Shown: positions 35,701-44,463 of the stretch, in pieces | Layout: every line of letters begins with the position of its first letter | Numbering within the stretch: position 1 is the stretch's first letter | From: Gammaproteobacteria bacterium | GTDB lineage: Bacteria > Pseudomonadota > Gammaproteobacteria > Pseudomonadales > Azotimanducaceae | Reading direction: 5' to 3' | DNA: 51,105 bases | NCBI GenBank assembly: GCA_002684495.1 | Contig: NYVG01000012.1 | Coordinates: forward strand, 24,265-75,369 | The notes under the pieces: generated by a model | The model's database searches: none | What the model was told of the DNA's origin: nothing | What the model saw: the letters and a program-made list of their open reading frames with translations, nothing else | Program-made: the position numbers and the translations under genes

Positions 35701-36223
35701 AGAATATCTTCTAGGTTGCTACGAAATTGACCAGCGTTTGTGGAGCGAAGCTTTGGTGTGAATTTAATGTGTTGAATTACTGTAGGCTAATATATTAATG
35801 TAATGCAATCAATTAACACATTTGCGGCAACTAATTTATCGAGGATGGAGTAAGCGGCGCTTCCGGTGCCTACTGACAAATACTGATATGGTTGATAAAC
35901 CGCATGAACATTTGTTCTTCTGCAGTCGCGCGGCTCAGGCGGTTCGGGATGAGCGGTGGAATCTGATAGTCAGCGCACCACAAGGCCTACCTCGCAAGGA
36001 ATGGCTATTCGGCCTCACCACAGATGGGGAATCGAACGATCTCCTTGCAGAACAGCCTAGAGTTGCCGATTGATTGCGAGATGTGCTTGAGGCACATAAC
36101 AGTGAGCAGGCCGAACCCATATGGCCCTGGACTGCCACAACCCCCCCGCAATATTGACAGAGACCTATCCCGGCCGGATCAGCCGAGCGATGAATTCGCA
36201 TACTGGAGCAATGGAGAATTAAT
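35701..36223 (+). other. Divergent intergenic region upstream of the TetR and DUF3604 genes
   Basis: About 523 bases. The first 130 are strongly AT-rich and include the inverted repeats listed separately; this part likely contains the tetR promoter. The remainder (35830-36200) is richer in GC, with an 83-codon plus-strand frame that has no ribosome site or recognisable family. I see no supported gene. Confidence 0.4.
35766..35822. promoter_or_regulatory. AT-rich inverted repeat upstream of tetR, candidate operator
   Basis: AATGTGTT at 35766-35773 is mirrored by AACACATT at 35815-35822, with an inner ATTAC/GTAAT pair and a central 10-base palindrome TAATATATTA at 35788-35797. The nested symmetry lies 65-120 bases upstream of the TetR start codon, where autorepressor sites usually fall. 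Binding is not shown. Confidence 0.3.
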
Positions 36224-38236
36224 ATGAAATCACGAACGCTTAAAACGTATTCCGCAATGCTGATAGCCCTGTTGCTTGTCGGTGGGCTTTCTGGCTGTGG
36301 CGCTGACTCCGGCGACGGCGACGGCGACGGCGGTCGCCAGGTTCCTTCGGTCTTCGAGATCCAAGACGAGATGGTTAGCCGCGCTCCGGTACCGGAGCCC
36401 GACCCCGAACGCCGTGCGTACTTCGGCGATTTGCACGTGCATACAAAATGGTCGTTCGATGCCTTTGCCTTCGGTACGGTCGCCTCGCCCGATGACGCGT
36501 ATCGCTACGCCAAGGGAGAGCAGATCGACCATCCTTCCGGGTTTCCGCTCCAGTTGTCGGAGCCACTGGACTTCTACGCAGTCACAGATCATGCCATGTT
36601 TCTAGGTGTGGCCAGCGAAGCATCGGATGTCACCACCGACATTTCGAAATATGAGTTCGCGGAAGCTTGGCACGACCTGAATACAGGAGAAGGCGATGGT
36701 ATCTTTGGGTTGATCCAGCGGCTTGCCGCGTTCGGGTTCCTTGGTGGTGCGGTCGAGGCCATCCAAGCAGACGAGGTCGAAGAGGAAGTACTACTCGATG
36801 TGACGCGCTCGGCTTGGGCGGATACCGTCCGCTCTGCGGATTTGCACAACGACCCGGGACGCTTCACGGCCTTCGTCGCCTACGAGTTCACGTCCTGGAG
36901 CGATGACATGGGCAATCTCCACCGCAACGTTATCTTCCGTGACAGCGATGAGGTGCCTGCTGTTCCGTTTTCTCGTGTCCATTCGGCAAACCCCGAGGAT
37001 CTCTGGGAGTGGATGGACGGACTGCGTGAACGCGGCATCGATAGCCTCGCGATTCCGCACAACTCCAACGGCTCTAACGGAAATATGTTCCGGCTCGTGG
37101 ACTGGGCCGAAGAGCCGCTGGATGACGCCTACGCGGAGCTGCGCATACGCAATGAGCCGCTTATCGAGATCACCCAGATCAAGGGAACGTCGGAGACCCA
37201 TCCTCTTTTATCAACCCGTGATGAGTGGGCGGACTTTGAACTCATGGAATTCCGGGTCGGATCGCCATTGTACAGTCAACCGAAGGGCAGTTACGCTCGC
37301 GAGGCCCTGCTTAACGGCCTGTTGTTCGAGCAGCAGGGCATCGCCAACCCTTATGCCTTCGGTTTTATCGGTTCAAGCGACACGCATACCGGCGCAAGCG
37401 GAGTAGAAGAAGACGATTACCTTTCAAAGCTCGGCCTCTTGAGCGTGACTCCCGAGCAGCGCGGGTCGGTACCGAGAAGCTCGTTGTCGTTGATGGGGCT
37501 CGTTGGTGCCGCAGCGAATGTCGAGATCGACGGTGAGAACTATGCGAGTGGGGCTCAACCGACGTTCGGTGCCTCTGGACTCGCAGGCGTATGGGCTGAG
37601 GAGAACACGCGCGACTCGATCTATGACGCTCTTAGTCGCAAGGAGACATTTGGTACTTCCGGCCCACGAATGCGACTTCGCTTCTTCGCCGGTTATGAGT
37701 TTGCCCCCGACATGCTTGATCGCAACGACGTTGTGACAGTTGCGTACGCGAACGGTGTTCCGATGGGTGGCGAACTGCCCGCACGCGGCGACCAGGCGCC
37801 GGCCTTCTTGTTGTGGGCAATGGCAGACAATAACAGTGCACCGCTGCAGCGGCTTCAAGTAATCAAAGGATGGATTGATGAGGCAGGGCAGCCAAATGAA
37901 GAAGTCATTGACGTTGCCTGTGCCGGCGGGGTTATGCCAGATCCTACCTCTAACCGCTGTCCAGACAATGGCGCGACGGTAGATTTGAGTAACTGTAGTT
38001 TTAGCGCTGCGACTGGAGAAGGTGAGTTACGGGTGATGTGGACTGATCCGAACTTCGATGCCAGCCAACGCGCGTTTTACTACGCGCGGGTCCTAGAAAA
38101 TCCAACCTGTCGCTGGAGCACATGGGATGCGGTCCGTGCAGGCACCAAACCACGCCCTGATCTGGCGGCGACGTTGCAGGAACGGGCATGGTCTTCGCCA
38201 ATTCATTACAAGCCTGCCACTGGAACTGCTGGGTAA
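36224..38236 (+). CDS. DUF3604 lipoprotein (PHP-like fold)
   Basis: 670 residues. The N-terminus has a lipoprotein signal: basic start, hydrophobic core and lipobox LSGC (cysteine near 25), then an acidic Gly-Asp-rich linker encoded by short GGCGAC repeats. The main body begins YFGDLHVHTKWSFDAFAFGT, a His-x-His metal motif as in PHP phosphoesterase-like proteins, and continues with AVTDHAMFLG, IPHNSNGSNG, FIGSSDTHTGASG and DALSRKETFGTSGPRM, all conserved in DUF3604. It is predicted to be a metal-dependent hydrolase anchored in the outer membrane or periplasm; the substrate is unknown. ATG has GGAGAAT upstream. Confidence 0.85.
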   Translation: MKSRTLKTYSAMLIALLLVGGLSGCGADSGDGDGDGGRQVPSVFEIQDEMVSRAPVPEPDPERRAYFGDLHVHTKWSFDAFAFGTVASPDDAYRYAKGEQIDHPSGFPLQLSEPLDFYAVTDHAMFLGVASEASDVTTDISKYEFAEAWHDLNTGEGDGIFGLIQRLAAFGFLGGAVEAIQADEVEEEVLLDVTRSAWADTVRSADLHNDPGRFTAFVAYEFTSWSDDMGNLHRNVIFRDSDEVPAVPFSRVHSANPEDLWEWMDGLRERGIDSLAIPHNSNGSNGNMFRLVDWAEEPLDDAYAELRIRNEPLIEITQIKGTSETHPLLSTRDEWADFELMEFRVGSPLYSQPKGSYAREALLNGLLFEQQGIANPYAFGFIGSSDTHTGASGVEEDDYLSKLGLLSVTPEQRGSVPRSSLSLMGLVGAAANVEIDGENYASGAQPTFGASGLAGVWAEENTRDSIYDALSRKETFGTSGPRMRLRFFAGYEFAPDMLDRNDVVTVAYANGVPMGGELPARGDQAPAFLLWAMADNNSAPLQRLQVIKGWIDEAGQPNEEVIDVACAGGVMPDPTSNRCPDNGATVDLSNCSFSAATGEGELRVMWTDPNFDASQRAFYYARVLENPTCRWSTWDAVRAGTKPRPDLAATLQERAWSSPIHYKPATGTAG

Positions 38237-38507
38237 GCACGTGACTGACCGGGGCGGTTGAATGAGTGCGGTTAATTTGCCGTAGCCATTGCCGCCCAAA
38301 TATGAGTTATTTCGGCTTGAAGCACGTGTCTGCCAAGCGACTCGCGACTACCGGCAGGGTCGGCTGGTTGCGAGTGTGTCGGGCGCCGTAACAACTTATG
38401 CTGAGGCTGTGTAGGCCAACTTGATGTTTCGATAGGTTCTGGCATGCTCCTAACTGGTTGTACCGCGCCGGATCTTTCTCCAAGGCGCAAGTGGTTTGGA
38501 GGGCCCA

Positions 38508-39686
38508 ATGCAAGCTTCGGCTATAGCACCAGACGCTGAACTCGTTGCTCATGCGCAGCAGTTACAGGCAGAGCTTGAGCGGCGCAGTAGCGAAATAGAT
38601 CAGTTGCGCCAACTGCCCCAAGATTTAGCGGAAAAATTAGCGGCCCTGGGCTTTTACCGTCTAGTGGTGCCTGAGAGTTTAGGTGGGTTGGGCATTTCTC
38701 CCGAGACGTTTTGCAAAATTTGCGAAACCCTTGCTATGGCCAATGGCTCTACTGCGTGGTGTGTATTTATTGGCGCTACTTCGCAATACTTATTCGGCGC
38801 GTTGCCGCCGTCTCAGCTGAAGAAAATGCTGGCAAATCCCAACGTCATTACCAGTGGTGTCTTCGCCGACAGCGGCACGGCGCACGCGGAATCCCGCGAC
38901 GGTGTTGCCGGTTATCGAATCAGTGGCCATTGGCGCTGGGGATCGGGGTGCCGTAATGCCGAGTGGATTTCTGGTGGCATCCATGAAGTTGATGACGCGG
39001 GTGAACCGGTCCAGCGGGCAGCTCCGCTGACTCGGGCGTTCTTTCGGCCAGAAGAAATCGACATTCAAGACAACTGGCACGTATCGGGTCTGCGAGGCTC
39101 GGGTTCTAGTGATTATATTGCTGAAGATGTTTGGGTACCCGCTGAGCGCATGGCTGGCGATGTGGAAGATTCGGTGCATGCCCAACTGCCGATCTACCAA
39201 TTCCCGAAATTCGCGTTACTGGGTATACCGATTGGTGCGATCTGTCTGGGTATGGCTCAAGCCAGTATTGCTGAAGTACTTAACGAGTCGAAGAAGAAAA
39301 CACCCCAAGGCAGCCGTCGCGCGTTATCGTTGCGGCCGTCCTTACACATCGATTTCGCCGCAGCCGATACGGCGTTGCGCGCGGCCAGATCCCTTTTCTA
39401 CGAGACAATTCGGCAAGGTTGGCAGCATGCCCAAGTAGCGCCTGGCTCCTTGGAAGACCGGCGTCAGATGCGTACCGCGACAGTGCACGCGGTGAATACG
39501 TCGATCGACGTCATTGATCGCATGTACACATTGCTGGGTGGCACTTCGGTGTTTGAGACGTCGTGCTTACAGCGTCACTTTCGCGATGTGCATGTGGCTT
39601 CGCAACACATGATGGTGGGCGAGCCGGTAATGGAGCTGGCTGGGCGGGTTATGCTTGGGCTCGATGAAAAGGCTTTTGGTTTATAG
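38508..39686 (+). CDS. Acyl-CoA dehydrogenase-fold flavin-dependent monooxygenase (HsaA/DszC-like)
   Basis: About 392 residues. The fold is that of acyl-CoA dehydrogenase, but the C-terminal domain and key segments (LRGSGSSDYIAEDVWVP, SIDVIDRMYTLLGGTSVFETSCLQRHFRDVHVASQHMM) are those of the group D flavin monooxygenases, such as HsaA and DszC, that use reduced flavin from a separate reductase. ATG 38508 has GGAGGG five bases upstream; TTG 38496 is less likely. No flavin reductase is adjacent, so it would depend on one encoded elsewhere. A luciferase-like oxidoreductase gene follows 43 bases downstream, probably co-transcribed. Confidence 0.82.
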   Translation: MQASAIAPDAELVAHAQQLQAELERRSSEIDQLRQLPQDLAEKLAALGFYRLVVPESLGGLGISPETFCKICETLAMANGSTAWCVFIGATSQYLFGALPPSQLKKMLANPNVITSGVFADSGTAHAESRDGVAGYRISGHWRWGSGCRNAEWISGGIHEVDDAGEPVQRAAPLTRAFFRPEEIDIQDNWHVSGLRGSGSSDYIAEDVWVPAERMAGDVEDSVHAQLPIYQFPKFALLGIPIGAICLGMAQASIAEVLNESKKKTPQGSRRALSLRPSLHIDFAAADTALRAARSLFYETIRQGWQHAQVAPGSLEDRRQMRTATVHAVNTSIDVIDRMYTLLGGTSVFETSCLQRHFRDVHVASQHMMVGEPVMELAGRVMLGLDEKAFGL

Positions 39687-39729
39687 CCGTGTAACGGTTA
39701 GCAGTAAACGAACCTAATTAAGGGGCGCT

Positions 39730-40671
39730 ATGGCACTCAAATTTGGTCTCGCAACGCCGAGTAACCTCTGGGCACTAGACTGGCAGGCGCGGCAGCAAAC
39801 CCTCGCCGGCATTGTGAATTCTGGCTTTGATCATGTGTTTATGGCCGACCACGTGTCTTTCCGCAATGGCTCTGGTACAGACGGCTTCGTTGAGGTGGCA
39901 TCGCTGTCCCAGTTGAATCCAGACATTGGTGTAATGATCAGTATTTATCTGCTACCGCTGCGACATCCGCTTCCAGTGGCGCGGCAATTGGCAAGCATGG
40001 CAAGGATTGCTCCGGGACGCATGATTTTTGGCGTGGGAATCGGCGGTGAAGATCGGCACGAGTCAGAAGTCTGCGGGGTTGATCCTCGCCGCCGTGGAGT
40101 CCGAGCGAATGAATCTTTGGAAATTATCAAAGGGGTGCTGAATGGCGACTCGGTGACTTTTGCAGGACGCGAATTTGCCGTCACTGACGCGGTGATAAAA
40201 CCCACGCCGCGCATTCCGATTCCAGTATTAGTTGGCGGACGGTCAGATGCAGCGCTCACTCGAGCGGCTAAATTCAGCGAGGGTTGGATCGGTGTATGGT
40301 GCTCGGCTCGCAGGTTTGCCGATGCGGTTGAAATAGTGCACAACGAAGCCAGCGCATTGGGGCGCCACGATGTAGATTGGTGTCATGGCTATCAGCCGTG
40401 GGTTGGCGTGGATCTGAAGAGCTCGAAGAAAGCCTATGATGCGGTGAAAACCGGTATGGAAGGCTTCTATCACATACCTTTTGAAAAATTTGAGCGCTAC
40501 ACGCCGTCGGGAACGCCGGCTGAGGTTGCTGAGCAATTGGCACCGTATATCGAGTCGGGTTGCCGGCTGTTTAACTTAAAGATTTGTGCGGAACATGCCG
40601 AAGAGGAAGTAGCCTTGGGTGCTGAAGTAGTAGAGCAACTAAGGCGTTTTGCCCCGGCGCAGTCCGCCTAA
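39730..40671 (+). CDS. Luciferase-like monooxygenase (LLM) family oxidoreductase
   Basis: 313 residues of the bacterial-luciferase TIM-barrel family. GFDHVFMADHVSF and SGPGRMIFGVGIGG-like segments (here IAPGRMIFGVGIGGEDRHE), followed by IPVLVGGRSDAALTRAAKFSEGWIGVW, are typical of the F420- or FMN-dependent branch. ATG has AAGGGG upstream. Its partner upstream is also a reduced-flavin-dependent oxygenase type, so the pair may act on the same substrate or share a flavin reductase; this is inference. Confidence 0.87.
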   Translation: MALKFGLATPSNLWALDWQARQQTLAGIVNSGFDHVFMADHVSFRNGSGTDGFVEVASLSQLNPDIGVMISIYLLPLRHPLPVARQLASMARIAPGRMIFGVGIGGEDRHESEVCGVDPRRRGVRANESLEIIKGVLNGDSVTFAGREFAVTDAVIKPTPRIPIPVLVGGRSDAALTRAAKFSEGWIGVWCSARRFADAVEIVHNEASALGRHDVDWCHGYQPWVGVDLKSSKKAYDAVKTGMEGFYHIPFEKFERYTPSGTPAEVAEQLAPYIESGCRLFNLKICAEHAEEEVALGAEVVEQLRRFAPAQSA

Positions 40672-40850
40672 GCTCAAGGCCCGCATATGCGCTTGGTGGA
40701 ACTTGCGCCAATCATTTTGGCGCGGCGATCTTTTGGGCCACCGTGATTCTTCTGTCAGAGACGGTGCGGGTTTTATACAATGCGCGGCATTCCCTTATGT
40801 TTCTCAACCGGCCCACGGGATTGGCCGACCCTCGTATGTTGGAGTTCTAA

Positions 40851-41771
40851 TTGCATTACTTTCGACCTTGGTTCCCATATCTTATTGGCTGGGCGGTGAT
40901 TCTTGTTTCGAGTTCTTTCGCTTTTATTGGTCTGGTGAATGGCTTAGCACAATTATTGCTCTTTGCTCTGGTGGTGTGTTTACCGATTTGGCGCACCGGA
41001 CGTATGAGCTATGTGGATATCGGCTGGCCCTGGGGTTTGGTGTTGATGGCGCTTCTGGCCTACGGATTCAGCGATGGCTATTGGTTGCGCTCGCTGTTGA
41101 TCAGTCTGTTACTGGCGGTGGTAGGTTTGCGCATGGGTATAGGCGCGCTAAATTTTTGGCGGCGTGGTCTGCTGCAAAAGGAATTCCCTCGTTATCAATA
41201 CCTACGCGTGCGTTGGCAGGCAGAGGGCAAGAGTAATGTCGGACTAGCGCTACAAGTCGATGCTATCTCTCAGGGGCTTGCCAATGCCTCATTTTTGGTC
41301 TTGCCTATTTTTATGCTTACAGCGAATGGCAGTCAGCAGTTCGCTGTGCTGGAAATCGTGGGGTTGTGTATCAGTGTGGTGGCGCTGTGCTTAGAGTCTT
41401 TAGCAGACCTACAAAAGGTAAATTTTTTACGCGCAATGAAACGCCAGGGTAAACACAATCAGGTTTGTGATGTTGGGTTATGGCGTTACTGCCGACACCC
41501 GAATTATTTTTACGAGTGGATGGTGTGGAACGGGTTGGTGATTGCCGCCGTGCCGTCTTGGCTAAGTCTGCAGGGTTCTGAGCATGTGTTGATTTGGGTC
41601 TTGCTCGGTATTGGGCTGTTGTTTGCGTCGAAGGCGATGTACACAACGCTGGTGTTTACCACCGGTGCGGTGCCGTCGGAGTATTACTCGGAAAAGAAAC
41701 GAGCGGGTTACAAAGATTATCAGCAGCGCACCAATCGATTCTTTCCCGGAAGACCGCGGCGATCCAGTTAA
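40851..41771 (+). CDS. DUF1295 membrane protein (steroid 5-alpha-reductase/isoprenylcysteine methyltransferase fold)
   Basis: 306 residues with six or seven hydrophobic helices. The C-terminal third holds LWRYCRHPNYFYEWMVWNG and the ending YYSEKKRAGYKDYQQRTNRFFPG, the conserved nucleotide-binding region of DUF1295 and related 3-oxo-5-alpha-steroid dehydrogenase-like proteins. TTG 40851 is chosen because GGAG lies seven bases upstream and no ATG is available before conserved sequence. It is predicted to be an inner-membrane enzyme acting on a lipid, perhaps using NADPH. It converges with a membrane protein gene only six bases away. Confidence 0.85.
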   Translation: MHYFRPWFPYLIGWAVILVSSSFAFIGLVNGLAQLLLFALVVCLPIWRTGRMSYVDIGWPWGLVLMALLAYGFSDGYWLRSLLISLLLAVVGLRMGIGALNFWRRGLLQKEFPRYQYLRVRWQAEGKSNVGLALQVDAISQGLANASFLVLPIFMLTANGSQQFAVLEIVGLCISVVALCLESLADLQKVNFLRAMKRQGKHNQVCDVGLWRYCRHPNYFYEWMVWNGLVIAAVPSWLSLQGSEHVLIWVLLGIGLLFASKAMYTTLVFTTGAVPSEYYSEKKRAGYKDYQQRTNRFFPGRPRRSS

Positions 41772-41777
41772 CGCCGA

Positions 41778-42320
41778 CTAGACAGTCAGGACAAGGATGC
41801 TGATGGAGTAGATCAGAAAGAGCATGGACCACAGCGGGAAGCGCTTGGGTGCGCTGATCACCAGTACCATTAAGCCAATCCCCAAGGACGGCACCACTAA
41901 CGATGGTATTACTGCGGCGTTGTTGTACATGATGATGTTGACGTAAGGGCCAACGAAAAAATACAGCAGCATGGATAGTGCGGAAAGACGCCCAAGGTTT
42001 TGGCTTTCTTGCAACATGTCTAGGGTCGCTCCTTCGGGGCTGGTCAGAGCCATCTCTGCGGCGCCATAGAGGCAGGAAGAACCGAAAACTAAAATAATGA
42101 AGTCGAGGAACGTCCAATCCTCGATTACGCGTAAGCCCCAACCTATCCACCAAAGCTGCAGGATATAAAGCATCACACTGAAAGCCCAAAGGCCGGATGA
42201 CCAATGAAACGTCACTCGATCTCTGGCGCGAACTAATGCGGCTGCGGTGCGCAGTAAGCGGGTGATCGCTAAACCCAGAATGATTGATACTGCAATGAAG
42301 ATGTATTCATGCTGGGTCAT
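41778..42320 (-). CDS. Integral membrane protein of unknown function
   Basis: 180 residues with about five hydrophobic helices (for example YIFIAVSIILGLAITRLL and LIYSISILVLTV at the ends). There is no recognisable motif. Its ATG overlaps the end of the DUF4345-like gene by 14 bases, so the two are translationally coupled and may form one membrane complex. Function unknown. Confidence 0.75.
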   Translation of the reverse strand: MTQHEYIFIAVSIILGLAITRLLRTAAALVRARDRVTFHWSSGLWAFSVMLYILQLWWIGWGLRVIEDWTFLDFIILVFGSSCLYGAAEMALTSPEGATLDMLQESQNLGRLSALSMLLYFFVGPYVNIIMYNNAAVIPSLVVPSLGIGLMVLVISAPKRFPLWSMLFLIYSISILVLTV

Positions 42321-42705
42321 TGGGCATCCTAGTAAGCGCGAAAAATCCTAAAGCGGCGACAACAAATTCAAAAGCGAGCGCGCCATATGAGTACAAGGTG
42401 ACCGGAACCGGGCTGAGCAACATGCCGCTCAATCGAGCAATGGCAAGGCTAATCATAGTCAGCCCCAAGATAATCAGGCCAGGTCGATAATAGTCATGCT
42501 TGAAAAACGCCAGTAAACAAAAAAGACCGATCCCTGTTTGCAGGCCGCCATACATGCCGCTGACCTCCGCGAAGCCATCGCCGCTGAGTATTTCGATCCC
42601 GGCGATGCCGGCGGGAATGGCAGGCGAGTACAGGCTGATGCCGCCATAGGCGATGAATGTAAGCGCTGAGGCACCAAGGAGAATCCGTCCAAACAAAGTA
42701 GTCAT
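42307..42705 (-). CDS. DUF4345-like small membrane protein
   Basis: About 132 residues from ATG 42705, with four predicted helices: GRILLGASALTFIAYGGISLY, GGLQTGIGLFCLLAFF, GLIILGLTMISLAIARLSGML and YGALAFEFVVAALGFFAL. The order and the FAEVSGMYGGLQTGIGLF loop fit DUF4345. An upstream in-frame start at 42771 would add 22 polar residues with no counterpart in the family, so I reject it. It overlaps the following membrane protein gene by 14 bases. Role unknown. Confidence 0.72.
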   Translation of the reverse strand: MTTLFGRILLGASALTFIAYGGISLYSPAIPAGIAGIEILSGDGFAEVSGMYGGLQTGIGLFCLLAFFKHDYYRPGLIILGLTMISLAIARLSGMLLSPVPVTLYSYGALAFEFVVAALGFFALTRMPNDPA

Positions 42706-42879
42706 TGTCCTAATATTAACCAGTAAAGCATGTTGGATCTGCTGCCCGACGGGGAGATGATGCACAGCCAAGGGTAGGCTGGGCGTGAAAGCGCGTTACA
42801 AATGCGTCCGATCCTTCTAATCTCGAAGCGGCTGCACGGTGATTTTTATTGTTAACAGAATGGGGCGAGAGGTAGAGCG

Positions 42880-43380
42880 ATGTGGAAATACCAAGGTAAG
42901 ACGCGGCCGGACTTTGCGCTGAGTCCAGGTCCGCATCAAGAGTCGGTATGGGACTATCCGCGCCCACCTGCACTGATGTTGGACCAAAGATCGGTGGAAG
43001 TAAGGAGCAAAGACGGCACCTTGATCGCCCGCAGTAATGGCAGCATTCGTGTGCTGGAAACGGCCAGTCCGCCCACATTTTATCTTGCGCCGGAAGCCAT
43101 TCTCGAGCCGTTAACCATGCTTGAGGGTTCGAGTTTCTGTGAGTGGAAAGGGCGTGCGAGCTATTTTGCGTATCAGAATGTGCGACTAGCGTGGCGCTAC
43201 GACTCTCCCTCGGAGCGATTTGCGCGTATTGATGGTTGGTACTCGTTCTATGCTTCGTTAGCAGACTGCTTTGTTGACGGCGAACTAGTACAGGCGCAAC
43301 AGGGGGACTTTTATGGTGGGTGGATTACCCCAGAGGTCGTTGGCCCATTTAAGGGGGATCCAGGTACCCTGGGTTGGTGA
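42880..43380 (+). CDS. DUF427 domain-containing protein
   Basis: 166 residues. The core matches DUF427: PPALMLDQRSVEVRSKDGTLIARSNGSIRVLETASPPTFYLAPEAI, then SSFCEWKGRASYFAY and AWRYDSPSERFARIDGWYSFY. The family is a small mostly-beta domain of unknown activity, often found singly in aerobic bacteria. ATG 42880 is preceded by GGGGCGAGAGG, which provides a plausible ribosome site. It is divergent from the DUF4345 gene and lies upstream of the esterase-GST pair with an 80-base gap. Confidence 0.85.
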   Translation: MWKYQGKTRPDFALSPGPHQESVWDYPRPPALMLDQRSVEVRSKDGTLIARSNGSIRVLETASPPTFYLAPEAILEPLTMLEGSSFCEWKGRASYFAYQNVRLAWRYDSPSERFARIDGWYSFYASLADCFVDGELVQAQQGDFYGGWITPEVVGPFKGDPGTLGW

Positions 43381-43460
43381 TATACAAGGTGACAGGTGTT
43401 GGCTATACCGGCGATCGTCTGGATGTACCCACGACTATCGCCAACTAACGGAATCGACCG

Positions 43461-44450
43461 ATGAAAGTAACTCGCTCAATGGTGCATGCTGACTTACAAC
43501 CATACTTCAACCGCGTCAGCCGTTTCGAGAGCCTGATTAAGCACAGGCGGTTAACAAAACTGGCGAATAAATTGCTCAAGGGTTTGTTGGCGGGCAAGGA
43601 TCGGCCGGGGTTGCAGTGTGATGAAGTACATATTCCCAGCAGTGATGGGTGCTGGCAGATCCGTACTCGAGTCTATAAGCCCCTGCAACAAGAGGGCCCC
43701 TTACCGCTGTTGTTGTACTTTCATGGCGGCGGCTACATATTAGGTAATCCGGAGATGTCCGCTGAACTGATCGAACGATTTATCAATACTAGGCCCTGTA
43801 TTGTGGTCGCACCAGACTATCGTAAGGCGTATACCGAGCCCTACCCAGCAGGCTTTAACGATTGCTATGAAACTATGATTTGGGCTAACGACAATGCAGC
43901 TCAATTGGGTGCAAGGGCGAATGGGCTTATGGTGGCTGGGCACAGTGCCGGCGGTGGACTTACGGCAGCAGTGACGCTGAAGGCGCGAGACACTGGAGAT
44001 GTAAACATCGCTTTTCAGATGCCCATTTACCCAATGATCGATGATGAGCAACCACAGGATGCTGAGCGAGAAATCGACGTGCCGGTGTGGAATACCCGGA
44101 CCAACCGCATTGGCTGGCAAGCCTATTTGGCAGCCCTTGAGCAGAGTGGTAGTGCTATTCCAGCTTATGCCGCCGCTGCGCGAAATAGTGATTACGCTGG
44201 TTTTCCGCCGACTATTACCTTTGTCGGTACGCTAGAACCGTTTTATCGAGAGACTCAGGCCTATGTTGGGTCGCTGCGCGACGCTGGAGTTGAAGTACTC
44301 TATGCAGAGTTTGAAGATTGTTTTCATGCATTTGATGTCATTGCGCAAGGTACTGAGATCGGTGCAGTAGCGCTGAACTTTACCTTTGATAGCTATGCCG
44401 AATTTTATGATCGGGTTTTCAACCCGCAAGATCTATCTATTGAAACTTGA
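43461..44450 (+). CDS. Alpha/beta hydrolase, hormone-sensitive-lipase family esterase
   Basis: 329 residues. The oxyanion motif HGGGYILG is at 88-95, the nucleophile elbow GHSAGGG has S162, and the catalytic His is H289 in CFHAFD. The catalytic acid position, usually Asp in a GGxDPL segment, reads GTLEPFY here, so Glu259 probably takes that role. The N-terminal cap is present. It is predicted to hydrolyse short acyl esters in the cytoplasm. The GST gene begins 14 bases downstream with its own GGAG ribosome site, so the two form an operon. Confidence 0.88.
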   Translation: MKVTRSMVHADLQPYFNRVSRFESLIKHRRLTKLANKLLKGLLAGKDRPGLQCDEVHIPSSDGCWQIRTRVYKPLQQEGPLPLLLYFHGGGYILGNPEMSAELIERFINTRPCIVVAPDYRKAYTEPYPAGFNDCYETMIWANDNAAQLGARANGLMVAGHSAGGGLTAAVTLKARDTGDVNIAFQMPIYPMIDDEQPQDAEREIDVPVWNTRTNRIGWQAYLAALEQSGSAIPAYAAAARNSDYAGFPPTITFVGTLEPFYRETQAYVGSLRDAGVEVLYAEFEDCFHAFDVIAQGTEIGAVALNFTFDSYAEFYDRVFNPQDLSIET

Positions 44451-44463
44451 AGGAGCCAAGTAA

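Noticed and set aside
35822-36073. 83-codon plus-strand frame upstream of the DUF3604 gene
   Set aside because: It lacks a ribosome site, resembles no family and lies in a regulatory region; coding is unlikely.
42706-42771. Upstream start for the DUF4345-like protein
   Set aside because: It would add 22 polar residues before the first helix that have no match to the family; ATG 42705 is more natural.
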